A stretch of 64,000 nucleotides of DNA, from contig NZ_RJJT01000001.1 in NCBI RefSeq assembly GCF_003938655.1, positions 124,001 to 188,000 of the forward strand. Reading direction: 5' to 3'. Each line of letters begins with the position of its first letter. Within the stretch, counting starts at the first letter, position 1. The DNA comes from Rhizobium pisi (GTDB taxonomy: Bacteria; Pseudomonadota; Alphaproteobacteria; Rhizobiales; Rhizobiaceae). The translations under genes were made by a program, and so were the position numbers. Positions 19,169 through 28,092 of this stretch are shown here, in pieces. The notes below the pieces were generated by a model. The model was given only the letters and a program-made list of their open reading frames with translations. It was not told where the DNA came from and did no database searches.

Positions 19169-20262
19169 TTCGGCACCCAGCGGGAAAAGAGGGAGGTGGA
19201 AAGCGCCCGACCCTGCGTCTTGCCGTCGGTGCCTGCCTCGCGGATCACCAGCTCGCCGGATTCGACCACACCGCCGGCGCCGCGCATCGTCTCGCGCATC
19301 AGCTCGTGGATCGAATAGAAGCTGGCGCGGATCGAATAGGCCGTCAGCACGAGGCCGGCCGCCTTCGGCGACAGGATCTCGCGGCAGATGTCGAGCATCA
19401 ATGGCAGATGTTCGAAGAGATGCCAGACTTCGCCATTGGGGCCGCGGCCGAATTTCGGCGGATCGGTGAGGATGATGTCGTACTGGCTGCCGCGGCGTTC
19501 CTCGCGCAGGATGAATTTCATCGCATCCTCGCAGATCCACCGGATCGGCAGTTTCTCCATGCGCCCGAGCGCCTGGTTTTCGCGCGCCCAGCCGATCGCC
19601 TTCTTCGACGCGTCGACATGGGTGACCTCGGCGCCCGCCGCGGCCGCGACCAGCGAGGCGACACCGGTATAGCCGAAGAGGTTCAGAACCTTCAGCGGCC
19701 GGCCCGCCTTTTCGACCTGATCCTTCATCCAGCTCCAGTGTACGATCTGTTCGGGAAAGACGCCGACGTGACGGAAGGAGGTGAAGCGGCCGAGGAAATC
19801 GACGCCGAGCAGGTTGAGCGGCCAGGTTTCTCCGAGCGCCTCCTTCGGGAAACGCCAGCGGCCGGTGCCTTCCTCGTCGGTATCGCCGGTGAAGACGGCA
19901 TCGACCTTTTCCCAGATCTGGGGCGCCAGCGAAGGCTGCCACAGCGCCTGTGCCTCCGGGCGGATGATGCGATAGGGGCCATATTGCTCTAGCTTTTCGC
20001 CATTGCCGCTGTCGATCAGGTGGAAATCACCGGCGCCGAGCGATTCGAGAATGACGGGCACGCGCTCGGTCGGACGCTCGCCGCTGCGCGCCATCAGAGG
20101 GCGCCCGGCCGCGACCGGGGCCGGGGTCTCGCGCACCGCCTCGCGTGCGACCGCGGGCCGCGCGACCGGCTTCGATGACCGATCCGCGCGATCGTCCCTG
20201 CGGTTTTCACCGGAGGGACCTGATGTCTTCTTCTGGCCCGGCCGGCGTTCTCTTTGTTTCAA
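19165..20262 (-). CDS. Class I SAM-dependent rRNA methyltransferase (RlmI/RlmK-like)
   Basis: The 365-residue protein has a basic, low-complexity N-terminus (about residues 1-60, rich in Arg, Pro and Ala) and a Rossmann methyltransferase core: motif I LNLFGYTGVASLVAAAAG, an acidic residue in VTHVDASKKA, and motif IV TDPPKFGRG. This is the COG1092 type that methylates a cytosine C5 in 23S rRNA in other bacteria, but the PUA domain of true RlmI is not obvious here. It is the first gene of an overlapping trio with the TrmH-family gene and lspA. Confidence 0.88.
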   Translation of the reverse strand: MKQRERRPGQKKTSGPSGENRRDDRADRSSKPVARPAVAREAVRETPAPVAAGRPLMARSGERPTERVPVILESLGAGDFHLIDSGNGEKLEQYGPYRIIRPEAQALWQPSLAPQIWEKVDAVFTGDTDEEGTGRWRFPKEALGETWPLNLLGVDFLGRFTSFRHVGVFPEQIVHWSWMKDQVEKAGRPLKVLNLFGYTGVASLVAAAAGAEVTHVDASKKAIGWARENQALGRMEKLPIRWICEDAMKFILREERRGSQYDIILTDPPKFGRGPNGEVWHLFEHLPLMLDICREILSPKAAGLVLTAYSIRASFYSIHELMRETMRGAGGVVESGELVIREAGTDGKTQGRALSTSLFSRWVPK

Positions 20263-20386
20263 CGTGCTCTTCCGCGTCTCTGTCGGATGTTTTTATGGTT
20301 TGCGACCTCTAGCCCAGAAGACCGCGCGGGATCAACTGCGCGCCGAACCTTGCCCCGCAAAAGGACAGGTTCTCCCGGCACGGCGT

Positions 20387-20977
20387 TTATTTCAAGCCCT
20401 CGACGTCTCGCGTGCGAAGCCAACTTTCCGCCGCATAGAGGGCGGCGACATGCATCGACTGCATGATGACGGTGCCTGACTTGATGTCGTCGAGAATAAC
20501 GGCGAGATCGGTAAACAGCAGCTCGACCTTCTCGCCGGGGTCGAAACACGGCTCACCAGCCCTGCTCAGGCCGAGCGCCAGCCAGCTCGTCACCATATTG
20601 CTGTGGCTTGATGCATTCGGATAGGAGGCGAGCAGCTTGACGAAGGTCGAGGCTTCATATCCGGTCTCTTCCCTGAGTTCACGCCGTGCTGCCGCCATCG
20701 CCGCGTCGCCGGCCTCGATGTCGCTTGGTTCGACGCCGCCGCCAACGAGACCGAGCACGATCTCGTTGCGGCCGTGCCGGTATTCCCGCGTCAGCAGCAC
20801 GCGCCCGTCAGGCATCAGCGGGACGACGTTGATCCAATCAGGATAGTCAAGCACGTGGAACGGCGCGACGACAGTGCCGTCGGCGGTGAGGCAATCGTCG
20901 CTCCTGAGCCGGATCCAGCGATCCTCATAGGTGATGCGGCTTGCCGTCACGCTCCAGGGCTTCAAGTCGTCGTTCAT
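20387..20977 (-). CDS. Nudix hydrolase
   Basis: The 196-residue protein carries the Nudix box as G-(x5)-E...RRELREETGYEA, with the two catalytic Glu in the REEtG core. The fold resembles ADP-ribose pyrophosphatase-type enzymes (WINVVPLMPDGRVLLTREYRHG ahead of the box). It hydrolyses a nucleoside diphosphate linked to another group; the substrate is not known. The ATG at 20977 is preferred over longer in-frame starts because MNDDLKPW leads straight into the conserved strand. Confidence 0.88.
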   Translation of the reverse strand: MNDDLKPWSVTASRITYEDRWIRLRSDDCLTADGTVVAPFHVLDYPDWINVVPLMPDGRVLLTREYRHGRNEIVLGLVGGGVEPSDIEAGDAAMAAARRELREETGYEASTFVKLLASYPNASSHSNMVTSWLALGLSRAGEPCFDPGEKVELLFTDLAVILDDIKSGTVIMQSMHVAALYAAESWLRTRDVEGLK

Positions 20978-21086
20978 TGGCCAATTCCTTGCTCCCGATC
21001 GAGCCCGGCAGATAACATTCCGCTCCGCCTTGGCAAAGCGCTTTCCCGCTGGGATAAGAGGGGCGAATCGGAGATGGGGCTGTCGA

Positions 21087-21542
21087 ATGGATTTCACCGG
21101 CGAAGAACGCATCGCCGCGCCGCGGGACGTCGTCTGGGCGGCGCTCAACGATCCCGAGATCATGCGCGGCTGCATTCCGGGCTGTCAGAGCATCGAGAGA
21201 CTATCGCCGGGCACGTTCGAGGCGACGATCAAGGTGAAGTTCAGCCTGCTGTCCGCCACCTTCCACGGGCTGCTGACACTCTCCAATGTCCATGCGCCGA
21301 ACAGCTATACGCTGTCGGCCGAAGGCAAGGGTGGTCTTGCCGGCTTCGCCAGGGGCAGCGCCGATATCGTGCTCGAGGAAAGAGGCGCGGAGACCATCCT
21401 GCATTACCGGGCGAAGGCCGAACTTGGCGGCCGGCTCGCTCAGCTCGGCGCCCGCCTGCTCGATTCGACCTCGCAGAAGCTCTCCGAGGGTTTCTTTTCG
21501 GATTTCAACGCCGCCGTCGTCGCGAAGATGGAGGCCGGCTGA
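21087..21542 (+). CDS. SRPBCC-fold protein, CoxG (carbon monoxide dehydrogenase subunit G) family
   Basis: The 151-residue protein has the START/Bet v1-like pattern of CoxG proteins: MDFTGEERIAAPRDVVWAAL at the start, PEIMRGCIPGCQSIE, and a C-terminal helix with LLDSTSQKLSEGFFSDF. In carboxydotrophs CoxG helps anchor CO dehydrogenase at the membrane, but here no cox structural genes are near, so it is more likely a stand-alone lipid- or ligand-binding protein. The start at 21087 is chosen to match the family N-terminus. Confidence 0.87.
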   Translation: MDFTGEERIAAPRDVVWAALNDPEIMRGCIPGCQSIERLSPGTFEATIKVKFSLLSATFHGLLTLSNVHAPNSYTLSAEGKGGLAGFARGSADIVLEERGAETILHYRAKAELGGRLAQLGARLLDSTSQKLSEGFFSDFNAAVVAKMEAG

Positions 21543-21603
21543 TCTCCTGCCGGTGCCCAGCTTGGGACTTGGCGAGGGCAGGGGCTTGCTTTAAGTCGGC
21601 GAC

Positions 21604-22038
21604 ATGACATGGATCATCAGGCCGCCGAAGGCGGAAGATCAGGAAGTGCTCGCGGAGATCTATCTTTCCGTGCGCCGGGAAACATTCGTCTGGGTCGATC
21701 CCGGCAAATTCCATCGCGAGGATTTCGCCGCCCACACCAATGGCGAGACGATCTTCGTCTGCGCGCATGCGGATGGCGGCGTGGCAGGCTTCCTCTCGCT
21801 CTGGCCGGCGGATGATTTCATTCACATGCTGTACATACGCCCGGAATTCCAGGGCCGCGGCGCCGGGACGGCGCTTCTGCGGGCGCTGCCGGAATGGCCG
21901 CAACACAGATACCGGCTGAAATGCCTGGTGAAGAACCGGCGAGCAAAGGCCTTCTACCTCTCCCACGGTTTCAACGTCACCGGCAATGGCGCGTCGCCGG
22001 AAGGCGATTATGAGGAATTGAGCTTTTTCCCGGCCTGA
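21604..22038 (+). CDS. GNAT-family N-acetyltransferase
   Basis: The 144-residue protein consists of one GNAT domain. Motif A is seen as FIHMLYIRPEFQGRGAGTALL with the R/Q-x-x-G-x-G/A acetyl-CoA loop at about residues 82-92. Motif B follows with LKCLVKNRRAKAFYLSHGF. The substrate is unknown. It lies 61 bp after the CoxG-like gene on the same strand and may be co-transcribed. Confidence 0.88.
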   Translation: MTWIIRPPKAEDQEVLAEIYLSVRRETFVWVDPGKFHREDFAAHTNGETIFVCAHADGGVAGFLSLWPADDFIHMLYIRPEFQGRGAGTALLRALPEWPQHRYRLKCLVKNRRAKAFYLSHGFNVTGNGASPEGDYEELSFFPA

Positions 22039-22077
22039 CCGGCTGCCGAAGCCGGTCGCAGAAATATCGAACGAGTT

Positions 22078-22410
22078 TTATCGCGACGGCAGCTGCCCGG
22101 CGATTTCCTCGGCGCGCGTCTTGTGGCGGTCGGCCTCGCTTTGCCAGCGGATGGCCTCCTTGGCCTCGGTGCGGGCACGTTTGCGGTGTTTGCCCTGGCT
22201 GAACCAGGTGGCGGCCGAGCCGATCAGCATGCCTGAGATCAGCGCGATGAAGAGGAAGACGAAAAGGGGTGCGGAAACCGCAAGCACCTGATCATCAGGC
22301 CGGAACGGGTTGAAGGCGAGCGTGACGCTCTGCCGGTTGGCGACGCAGAAGACGATGAGGATGACGCCGAGCGGCAGCAGAATCAAAAGGTTGATGATCT
22401 TCTTGGCCAT
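22078..22410 (-). CDS. LapA-domain (DUF1049) inner-membrane protein
   Basis: The 110-residue protein has two membrane helices (about residues 7-24 and 46-66) separated by a short loop with NRQSVTLAFNPF, the LapA-domain pattern. A charged cytosolic tail of about 40 residues follows. The E. coli homologue assists LPS assembly control with LapB, but no LapB is adjacent here. The ATG at 22410 follows a GGAGA-type ribosome site. It is downstream of ihfB with a structured repeat between them. Confidence 0.85.
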   Translation of the reverse strand: MAKKIINLLILLPLGVILIVFCVANRQSVTLAFNPFRPDDQVLAVSAPLFVFLFIALISGMLIGSAATWFSQGKHRKRARTEAKEAIRWQSEADRHKTRAEEIAGQLPSR

Positions 22411-22464
22411 TTGAGGTCTCCACATGCCGGATTGCGCCGATTTTTGTGAGGGCGCGTTTCATCT

Positions 22465-22562
22465 TACAGCGCAGCGCATTTTTTCAAATGCGCAATGGAC
22501 GCTGCAACACTTAAAATCTACGCATCGGCCCGAAAATCGATTCCGATTTTCGGGCCGATGCG
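22465..22562. repeat. RIME-like palindromic repeat, family A, copy 2
   Basis: Same plan as 2080-2178. An outer stem TACAGCG (22465-22471) pairs with CGCTGCA (22500-22506) with one mismatch; an inner perfect 8-bp stem (22474-22481 / 22486-22493) has loop TTTC. A second perfect 19-bp stem (22521-22539 / 22544-22562) has loop ATTC. Stem bases differ from copy 1 on both sides, while loop bases are identical. It lies between ihfB and the LapA gene, both minus strand. Confidence 0.75.
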
Positions 22563-22626
22563 CTAGCAGAATAGGAAAACGGCCATCGAGTTCAAGTGCG
22601 GTTTCGCCGCAGGCGGCTTATGCCGC

Positions 22627-22926
22627 TCAATCCTCTTCGTCGGCCTGGCCGGGATTGAGCCGCTCACGCAGTTCCTTGCCTGTTTTGAAGAAGGGAACCC
22701 ACTTCTCCTCGACGAACACGGTATCGCCCGTCCGCGGGTTGCGGCCGGAGCGGGAAGGGCGGTTCTTGACCGAAAAGGCGCCAAAGCCGCGCAATTCGAC
22801 TCGGTTACCCGCAGCCAGTGCATCCGTGATCTCGTCGAGAACCGCGTTGACGATATTTTCGACGTCGCGATGATAGAGATGCGGGTTGCGTGCCGCAACT
22901 ATCTGCACCAATTCAGACTTGATCAC
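22627..22926 (-). CDS. ihfB: Integration host factor subunit beta
   Basis: The 99-residue DNA-bending protein of the HU/IHF family has the beta-arm signature [22 protein letters not shown] with the intercalating Pro in RNPRTG. The N-terminus [23 protein letters not shown] and the acidic tail match IhfB rather than HU or IhfA. With IhfA it bends DNA at sigma-54 promoters and elsewhere. It follows sppA after 29 bp and is probably in the same transcript. Confidence 0.96.
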   Translation of the reverse strand: MIKSELVQIVAARNPHLYHRDVENIVNAVLDEITDALAAGNRVELRGFGAFSVKNRPSRSGRNPRTGDTVFVEEKWVPFFKTGKELRERLNPGQADEED

Positions 22927-22955
22927 AGTCGCCCCCTTAAATTATTGATTTCTTA

Positions 22956-23906
22956 TCAATCGTGGCCAACCTGCCAAACTGAAAGCAGCCCGTCAAGAAG
23001 CAACTTTGGGGGCAGGATTCCATTGATATCCTGGCCTTTCATGAGATCATCATAACCGAAGATCGTAATCAACCGCGAAACAGCTCCAGCGAGCAGGAAA
23101 GGCGTATTGCTCTTCTTGTCCCAGTCCACCATCGGCAATTCGCTGTCGATGCCGCGCGATTTGAGATAGGCGCGGATTTCCGGTTCGCCGCCGATCGTAT
23201 CGACGAGTTTTACCTTCAGCGCCTGCCGGCCGGTGTAGATCGTGCCGTCGGCCAGCTTCAGCACGTCCTCGCGCGGCAGCTTGCGCCGGTCGGCGACGAG
23301 GTCGACGAACCAGTTGTAGCTGTCGACCACCATGTTGCGGATCATCGCCTTGGCTTCCTCGCTCGCCTCGTGGAAGGGCGAGGGTTCGGCCTTCAGCGGC
23401 GAGGATTTGATCTCCTGCAGCGACACGCCGATCTTGTCGAGCAATGGCTGGATTTGCGGATATTGGAAAATGACGCCGATCGAGCCGGTGATCGAGCTGT
23501 CGCCGGCGATGATCGTATCGCCGGCGGTGGCAATCATGTAGCCGGCGGAGGCGGCAAGCGTGCGCACGTCGGAGACGACGGGCTTCTTGGCTGATATCGC
23601 CCGGATCGCCTTGAAGATCTTTTCCCCGCCATAGGTCGTGCCGCCGGGCGAGGAGATCGAAATCACGACCGCCTTCACCTGTTTGTCGATCTCGATCTTC
23701 TTCAACCGCTCCAGAAGCTCGTCGTCGTCGACGATCAGCCCCGATATCGTCACATGGGCGATATGCGGGCGCGCCGTCCCGCCATCGCCGAAGGTGAAGG
23801 CGTAGAAGGCGAAACCGAGCGCCACGACGAGCGCCACTGCCACGATGCGCCAGAAGCCGAGCTTGCGGCGCAGCCGCCGGCGATCCGCGATGATCGAACT
23901 GTCCAT
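22956..23906 (-). CDS. sppA: Signal peptide peptidase SppA (short form)
   Basis: The 316-residue inner-membrane serine protease of family S49 degrades cleaved signal peptides. One N-terminal membrane helix lies at about residues 18-40. The protease core has ISSPGGTTYGGEKI, and the nucleophile Ser is in DSSITGSIGV near residue 130; the catalytic Lys is expected near 180-190. The ATG at 23906 is supported by a GGAGG site. The frame is open further upstream but the remainder is not protein-like. It is followed by ihfB. Confidence 0.93.
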   Translation of the reverse strand: MDSSIIADRRRLRRKLGFWRIVAVALVVALGFAFYAFTFGDGGTARPHIAHVTISGLIVDDDELLERLKKIEIDKQVKAVVISISSPGGTTYGGEKIFKAIRAISAKKPVVSDVRTLAASAGYMIATAGDTIIAGDSSITGSIGVIFQYPQIQPLLDKIGVSLQEIKSSPLKAEPSPFHEASEEAKAMIRNMVVDSYNWFVDLVADRRKLPREDVLKLADGTIYTGRQALKVKLVDTIGGEPEIRAYLKSRGIDSELPMVDWDKKSNTPFLLAGAVSRLITIFGYDDLMKGQDINGILPPKLLLDGLLSVWQVGHD

Positions 23907-24040
23907 AAAAACCTCCAGCGCTGGCTCCGGTTCCGGCAGGTGGCCGAGGAACCCATGCAAAATTAGGGTGGCAACAGTGCGTACGAATGCCACTTTTTGA
24001 TGTTTTTCCGTTTTGTTGCTTGTTGCAGAAAAAATTCCAT

Positions 24041-24054
24041 ATTGGCAAGCCAAT
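24041..24054. promoter_or_regulatory. Palindrome in the divergent sppA-lptC spacer
   Basis: ATTGGCAAGCCAAT is a perfect 6-bp inverted repeat with a 2-bp centre. It lies in the 228-bp spacer between the divergent sppA and lptC genes and could be an operator. No regulator is known; the call rests on symmetry and position only. Confidence 0.3.
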
Positions 24055-24134
24055 GTAATAATGCGAAACGAACTGTGATTGGCGGCCGGGCTTTGTTATG
24101 AAGGCGCGGCGATCACCGCACATGGACGAGGCCT

Positions 24135-24800
24135 ATGCTCGATACCCTGAAGAACAACGGAAATGCCGCTTTTGCGGGGTCCGGCAAGACCCCCTATGGC
24201 GATGCGTTGTTCCATTCCGCTCGCGTGCGGCGGCTGAAGATTCTGCTGCCGGCGGCGGCCCTTGTCGTCTCGGCGGTCTTTATCGCCGTGTCGGTGATCC
24301 GCACCTATCTGCCGGAAAACATCAAGATCGAAGGCGCCAAGATCGAAAACGGCAAGGTCGTGATGGAAAAGCCGGCGATCTCGGGACGCAATTCCGACGG
24401 CATCAACTATTCGATGCTTGCCGAAAGGGCGCTGCAGGATATCCGCAATCCCGATCTCATCACGCTCGAGACCATCAAGGCTGCCGTGCCGATGAATGAC
24501 GGCCTGATCGCCCGCGTCGTCGCCTCGACCGCCGATTACAACCGCTCCACCGACAACCTGCACATGACGGCCCCCTTCACTCTGGTGCTGAGCAGCGGCC
24601 TCAACGCGAATTTCCAGTCCGCCCGGCTCGAGATCAAGGGCGGAAACATGCGGAGCGACGACCCTGTCACCATCACCAAGGACAACGCTTCCATTGTTGC
24701 GCGGTCGATGGAGATAACCGATAAGGGGCGCGTGATCACATTCGAGGGGAATGTTCGCATGAATGTCGATCCATCCACCATCCATAAACAGGGCACCTAA
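24135..24800 (+). CDS. lptC: LPS export protein LptC
   Basis: The 221-residue bitopic inner-membrane protein has one N-terminal membrane helix (about residues 37-58, ILLPAAALVVSAVFIAVSV) and a periplasmic jelly-roll domain that takes LPS from LptBFG and passes it to LptA. The domain is recognised by its order of strands and by VITFEGNVRMNVDPSTI near the end. A GAGG ribosome site precedes the start. It begins the lptC-lptA-lptB-rpoN run. Confidence 0.93.
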   Translation: MLDTLKNNGNAAFAGSGKTPYGDALFHSARVRRLKILLPAAALVVSAVFIAVSVIRTYLPENIKIEGAKIENGKVVMEKPAISGRNSDGINYSMLAERALQDIRNPDLITLETIKAAVPMNDGLIARVVASTADYNRSTDNLHMTAPFTLVLSSGLNANFQSARLEIKGGNMRSDDPVTITKDNASIVARSMEITDKGRVITFEGNVRMNVDPSTIHKQGT

Positions 24801-24815
24801 CCAGCCGGGTCATCC

Positions 24816-25457
24816 ATGACAAAAGATTGTCGCATTTCCACTTGCAAGACTGGCATTGCTTTCATTGCCGGCGCATTTGCCCTTATTTTGACGGCATCGG
24901 GCGCGGGCGCGCAGTCGACCACCATGTCGGGCATGAAGCTTTCCAACGACCAGCCGATCCAGATCGAAAGCGACAAGCTGGAAATCCACGATCAGGAACA
25001 CACGGCCCTTTTCACCGGCAACGTCAAGGTCGTCCAGGGCACGACGACGTTGCAGTCCGGCAAGATGACCGTCTATTACAAAGACAAGGCGGCAAAGGCG
25101 GGCTCCGCTACGGCGGCGGCTCAACCTGAGGCAAAGCCGCAACAGTCTGGCTCGCTTGCGTCTGGAAGTGCAGATATCGACAAGATCCTCGTGACGGACA
25201 AGGTCTACCTGGTTTCTGGCACGCAGACGGCGACTGCCGATGACGGCAACTTCGACATGGCCTCGCAGACATTCATCCTCACGGCGAATGACGGAAATAA
25301 GGTTATTCTGTCGGATGGGCCGAACGTCTTTACTGGCTGCAAACTGACCGTTCACATGCAAACCGGCCAGGCGGAGCTTGAAAGCTGCGGCGGGCGTGTC
25401 CAGATTCAGCTCGATCCGAAGTCGCAGCCGTCTACATCGCAGCAGAAGCAGAACTGA
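24816..25457 (+). CDS. lptA: Periplasmic LPS-transport protein LptA
   Basis: The 213-residue protein has a signal peptide (about residues 1-29, ending ASGAGA) and an OstA/LptA domain: QPIQIESDKLEIHDQEHTALF, then GNVKVVQGTTTLQSGKMTVYY. It forms the periplasmic bridge that carries LPS to LptD. An insert of Ala, Gln and Ser (about residues 92-116, KAAKAGSATAAAQPEAKPQQ) separates two parts of the jelly roll. It follows lptC after 15 bp. Confidence 0.94.
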   Translation: MTKDCRISTCKTGIAFIAGAFALILTASGAGAQSTTMSGMKLSNDQPIQIESDKLEIHDQEHTALFTGNVKVVQGTTTLQSGKMTVYYKDKAAKAGSATAAAQPEAKPQQSGSLASGSADIDKILVTDKVYLVSGTQTATADDGNFDMASQTFILTANDGNKVILSDGPNVFTGCKLTVHMQTGQAELESCGGRVQIQLDPKSQPSTSQQKQN

Positions 25458-25473
25458 GAAGCCGGCCTCCCAC

Positions 25474-26274
25474 GTGAAATTAACATCGCTATCCACCATG
25501 TTCGGCAAGCCCGAGCCGCAAGCTGCGGGTGCCGCCGACAAGAGCCGCTATCAGGGAACGCTGATCGCACGTGGTCTGACGAAGACCTATGCGACGCGTC
25601 GTGTCGTCAACGGCGTCTCGCTGGTGGTGCGCCGTGGCGAGGCCGTCGGGCTGCTCGGTCCGAACGGCGCCGGCAAGACGACCTGTTTTTACATGATCAC
25701 CGGCCTTGTGCCGGTGGACGAAGGCACGATCGAGATCGACGGAAACGATGTCACGACCATGCCGATGTATCGCCGCTCACGCCTCGGCGTCGGTTATCTT
25801 CCCCAGGAAGCCTCGATCTTTCGCGGGCTGACGGTGGAAGAAAATATTCGCGCCGTCCTCGAAGTGCATGTGAAGGACAAGGCCGAGCGCGAGCAAAAGC
25901 TGAACGAGCTCCTCGAGGAATTCCATATCCAGAAGCTGCGCAAGAGCGCTGCCGTCGCCCTTTCCGGTGGTGAGCGTCGCCGCCTCGAAATCGCCCGCGC
26001 CCTTGCGACCGACCCGACCTTCATGCTGCTCGATGAGCCCTTTGCGGGCGTCGACCCGATCTCGGTCGCCGACATCCAGAATCTCGTTCACCACCTGACG
26101 GCGCGCGGCATCGGCGTTCTCATCACCGACCACAATGTGCGCGAGACGCTGGGCCTCATCGACCGCGCCTACATCATCCACGCCGGCGAGGTGCTGACCC
26201 ACGGCCGTGCAAACGACATCGTCAACAATCCCGAAGTGCGCCGACTCTATCTCGGCGATAATTTCAGCCTTTGA
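25474..26274 (+). CDS. lptB: LPS export ABC transporter ATP-binding protein LptB
   Basis: Cytosolic ATPase of the LptB2FGC exporter. The protein has Walker A GPNGAGKTTC, a Q-loop in GYLPQEASIFRGL, the signature LSGGERRR and Walker B LLDEPFAGVD. Translation is placed at the GTG 25474, 16 bp after lptA; an in-frame ATG at 25498 is the alternative, since the domain proper starts only at about residue 27 (GTLIARGLTKTY). The 266 or 258 residues match the family. rpoN follows, as in many alpha- and gammaproteobacteria. Confidence 0.95.
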   Translation: MKLTSLSTMFGKPEPQAAGAADKSRYQGTLIARGLTKTYATRRVVNGVSLVVRRGEAVGLLGPNGAGKTTCFYMITGLVPVDEGTIEIDGNDVTTMPMYRRSRLGVGYLPQEASIFRGLTVEENIRAVLEVHVKDKAEREQKLNELLEEFHIQKLRKSAAVALSGGERRRLEIARALATDPTFMLLDEPFAGVDPISVADIQNLVHHLTARGIGVLITDHNVRETLGLIDRAYIIHAGEVLTHGRANDIVNNPEVRRLYLGDNFSL

Positions 26275-26284
26275 CGCCAGATCT

Positions 26285-26386
26285 GGATGATTTCAGGCCG
26301 CATCGGCCTGAAATCATCCGGATCTCAATCAAGGAATGAGGGCCTGATGTCGTCCGAAAACCGCACACAGTTTTCGGCATGATGCT
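26285..26386. repeat. Rhizobial intergenic repeat, family B, copy 2
   Basis: It starts 10 bp after the lptB stop. The first part is a perfect 16-bp hairpin (26285-26300 / 26304-26319) with a 3-nt loop; the second is an 8-bp stem CCGAAAAC (26354-26361) with GTTTTCGG (26370-26377). A diverged copy lies at 304-409. The first hairpin could end or stabilise the lptB transcript and so separate lptB from rpoN, but it lacks a U-run. Confidence 0.65.
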
Positions 26387-26532
26387 CCAGTTGGAGAAAT
26401 TCACCTTGCGGCATAGTTCCACTTGACCAAATCCAATAAAAAAGCAATTTTTGGGCCAAGTTGGAATTCCGTGGCCTGAAGCGTTGATCGGACGCGGTTT
26501 CCCAAGGAATCGTGGGGAGTTTTGCGTTCGTC

Positions 26533-28092
26533 ATGGCACTGTCGGCCAACCTTTTCCTGCGCCAGAACCAGTCCCTGGTGATGACTCCGCAACTGATGCA
26601 ATCCATCCAGTTGCTGCAGATGACGCATTTCGAGCTCACCCAGTTCATCGCCCAAGAAGTGGAGAAGAATCCGCTGCTCGAATTTCCGTCGAATGACGGC
26701 GAGGCGGGCAGTGAGCGCGGCGAAGCCGAGGACGGAGAATATAGCCATCAGCCGGAGGACGCCGCTTCGGACGACGGCTACGACAACCGCACCGAGGCGC
26801 TTTCCAGCGACTGGTACGATAACGGCGGCAGCGCCAGCACGAGCCGGCTGAGCGACGAACTCGACGCCAATTATACCAATGTTTATCCTGATGACGGTGG
26901 GCCGCAGCGCCTCGATGCGCCAGAACTCGTCAGCCAGTGGAAGTCGATGCCGGGCAGCGGCGAGGTCGCCGATTACGATCTTGACGATTTCGTCGCCGGT
27001 CAGGTATCGCTGCGCGATCATCTCGCCCAGCAGATTCCGTTCGTGCTACCTGATATGGCCGACCGGCTGATCGCGCAGAACTTCGTCGATCAGCTCGATG
27101 ATTGCGGTTATCTGCAGACCGATATCGTCGAAACCGGCGAGAGGCTGGGCACGAGTCTTGCGCAGACCGAACGCGTGCTCGCCGCCCTTCAGACGCTTGA
27201 TCCGCCGGGTGTTTTTGCCCGCAGCCTCGCCGAATGCCTGGCGATCCAGCTCAAGCAGAAGGATCGTTACGACCCCGCCATGCAGGCGCTGGTCGAAAAT
27301 CTCGAACTCCTGGCACGGCGCGATTTCGCCACGCTGAAGCGGCTCTGCGGCGTCGACGAGGAAGACCTTCTCGACATGCTCGGCGAGATCCGCCAGCTCA
27401 ATCCGAAGCCCGGCAGCGGTTTCGAGACAGGCGTTTCCGAAGCGATCATGCCTGACGTCGTCGTCAGGCCCTCCTCGGATACCGGTTGGTTGGTCGAGCT
27501 CAATCCGGATACGCTGCCGCGCGTGCTTGTTAATCAGTCTTATTTTTCCCGTGTGACCAGGAATGGAGAGGATCATGCTTTTCTCTCCGAGTGTCTGCAG
27601 AGCGCCAATTGGCTGACGCGCAGCCTCGATCAGCGGGCAAAGACTATCATGAAGGTGGCGAGCGAGATCGTCCGCCAGCAGGATGCCTTCCTGCTGCACG
27701 GCGTCGACCACCTGCGCCCGCTCAATCTGAAGACGGTCGCCGAAGCGATCAAGATGCATGAATCCACCGTCAGCCGCGTCACCTCGAACAAATACATGTT
27801 GACCCCGCGCGGTCTCTTCGAGCTCAAATATTTCTTCACCGTTTCGATCAGCGCCGTCGAGGGCGGCGATAGTCATTCGGCCGAGGCCGTGCGTCACAAG
27901 ATTCGCGCCCTGATCATGCAGGAGAGCCCGGACGCAGTGCTCTCCGACGACGATATCGTCGACATGCTGAAGAAGGGCGGTGTCGATCTCGCTCGCCGCA
28001 CGGTTGCCAAATACAGGGAGGCGATGAACATCGCTTCCTCCGTCCAGCGCCGCCGCGAGAAGCGGGCGCTTGCCAAGGTCGCCGGCTTCTGA
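26533..28092 (+). CDS. rpoN: RNA polymerase sigma-54 factor RpoN
   Basis: Sigma factor for -24/-12 promoters, needed for nitrogen fixation and assimilation genes. The 519-residue protein has the Gln/Leu-rich region I (LRQNQSLVMTPQLMQSIQLL), an acidic region II (about residues 55-130), the core-binding region, a helix-turn-helix (STVSRVTSNKYM) and a C-terminal RpoN box ARRTVAKYRE. The ATG at 26533 gives the conserved MALSANLFLRQ start; an upstream in-frame ATG at 26512 is not conserved in style. No clear -24/-12 site is seen upstream. Confidence 0.97.
   Translation: MALSANLFLRQNQSLVMTPQLMQSIQLLQMTHFELTQFIAQEVEKNPLLEFPSNDGEAGSERGEAEDGEYSHQPEDAASDDGYDNRTEALSSDWYDNGGSASTSRLSDELDANYTNVYPDDGGPQRLDAPELVSQWKSMPGSGEVADYDLDDFVAGQVSLRDHLAQQIPFVLPDMADRLIAQNFVDQLDDCGYLQTDIVETGERLGTSLAQTERVLAALQTLDPPGVFARSLAECLAIQLKQKDRYDPAMQALVENLELLARRDFATLKRLCGVDEEDLLDMLGEIRQLNPKPGSGFETGVSEAIMPDVVVRPSSDTGWLVELNPDTLPRVLVNQSYFSRVTRNGEDHAFLSECLQSANWLTRSLDQRAKTIMKVASEIVRQQDAFLLHGVDHLRPLNLKTVAEAIKMHESTVSRVTSNKYMLTPRGLFELKYFFTVSISAVEGGDSHSAEAVRHKIRALIMQESPDAVLSDDDIVDMLKKGGVDLARRTVAKYREAMNIASSVQRRREKRALAKVAGF

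Noticed and set aside
18308..19942. One minus-strand open frame of 544 codons suggesting a fusion methyltransferase
   Set aside because: The N-terminal part is an out-of-frame reading of the RlmI-like gene; the true gene starts at 19168 with an ATGA overlap.
21087..21542. Carbon monoxide dehydrogenase function for the CoxG-like gene
   Set aside because: No coxMSL or accessory genes are nearby; the fold alone does not support CO oxidation.
26400..26532. Sigma-54 (-24/-12) promoter upstream of rpoN
   Set aside because: I found no TGGCAC-N5-TTGC-like site that fits well enough to report.
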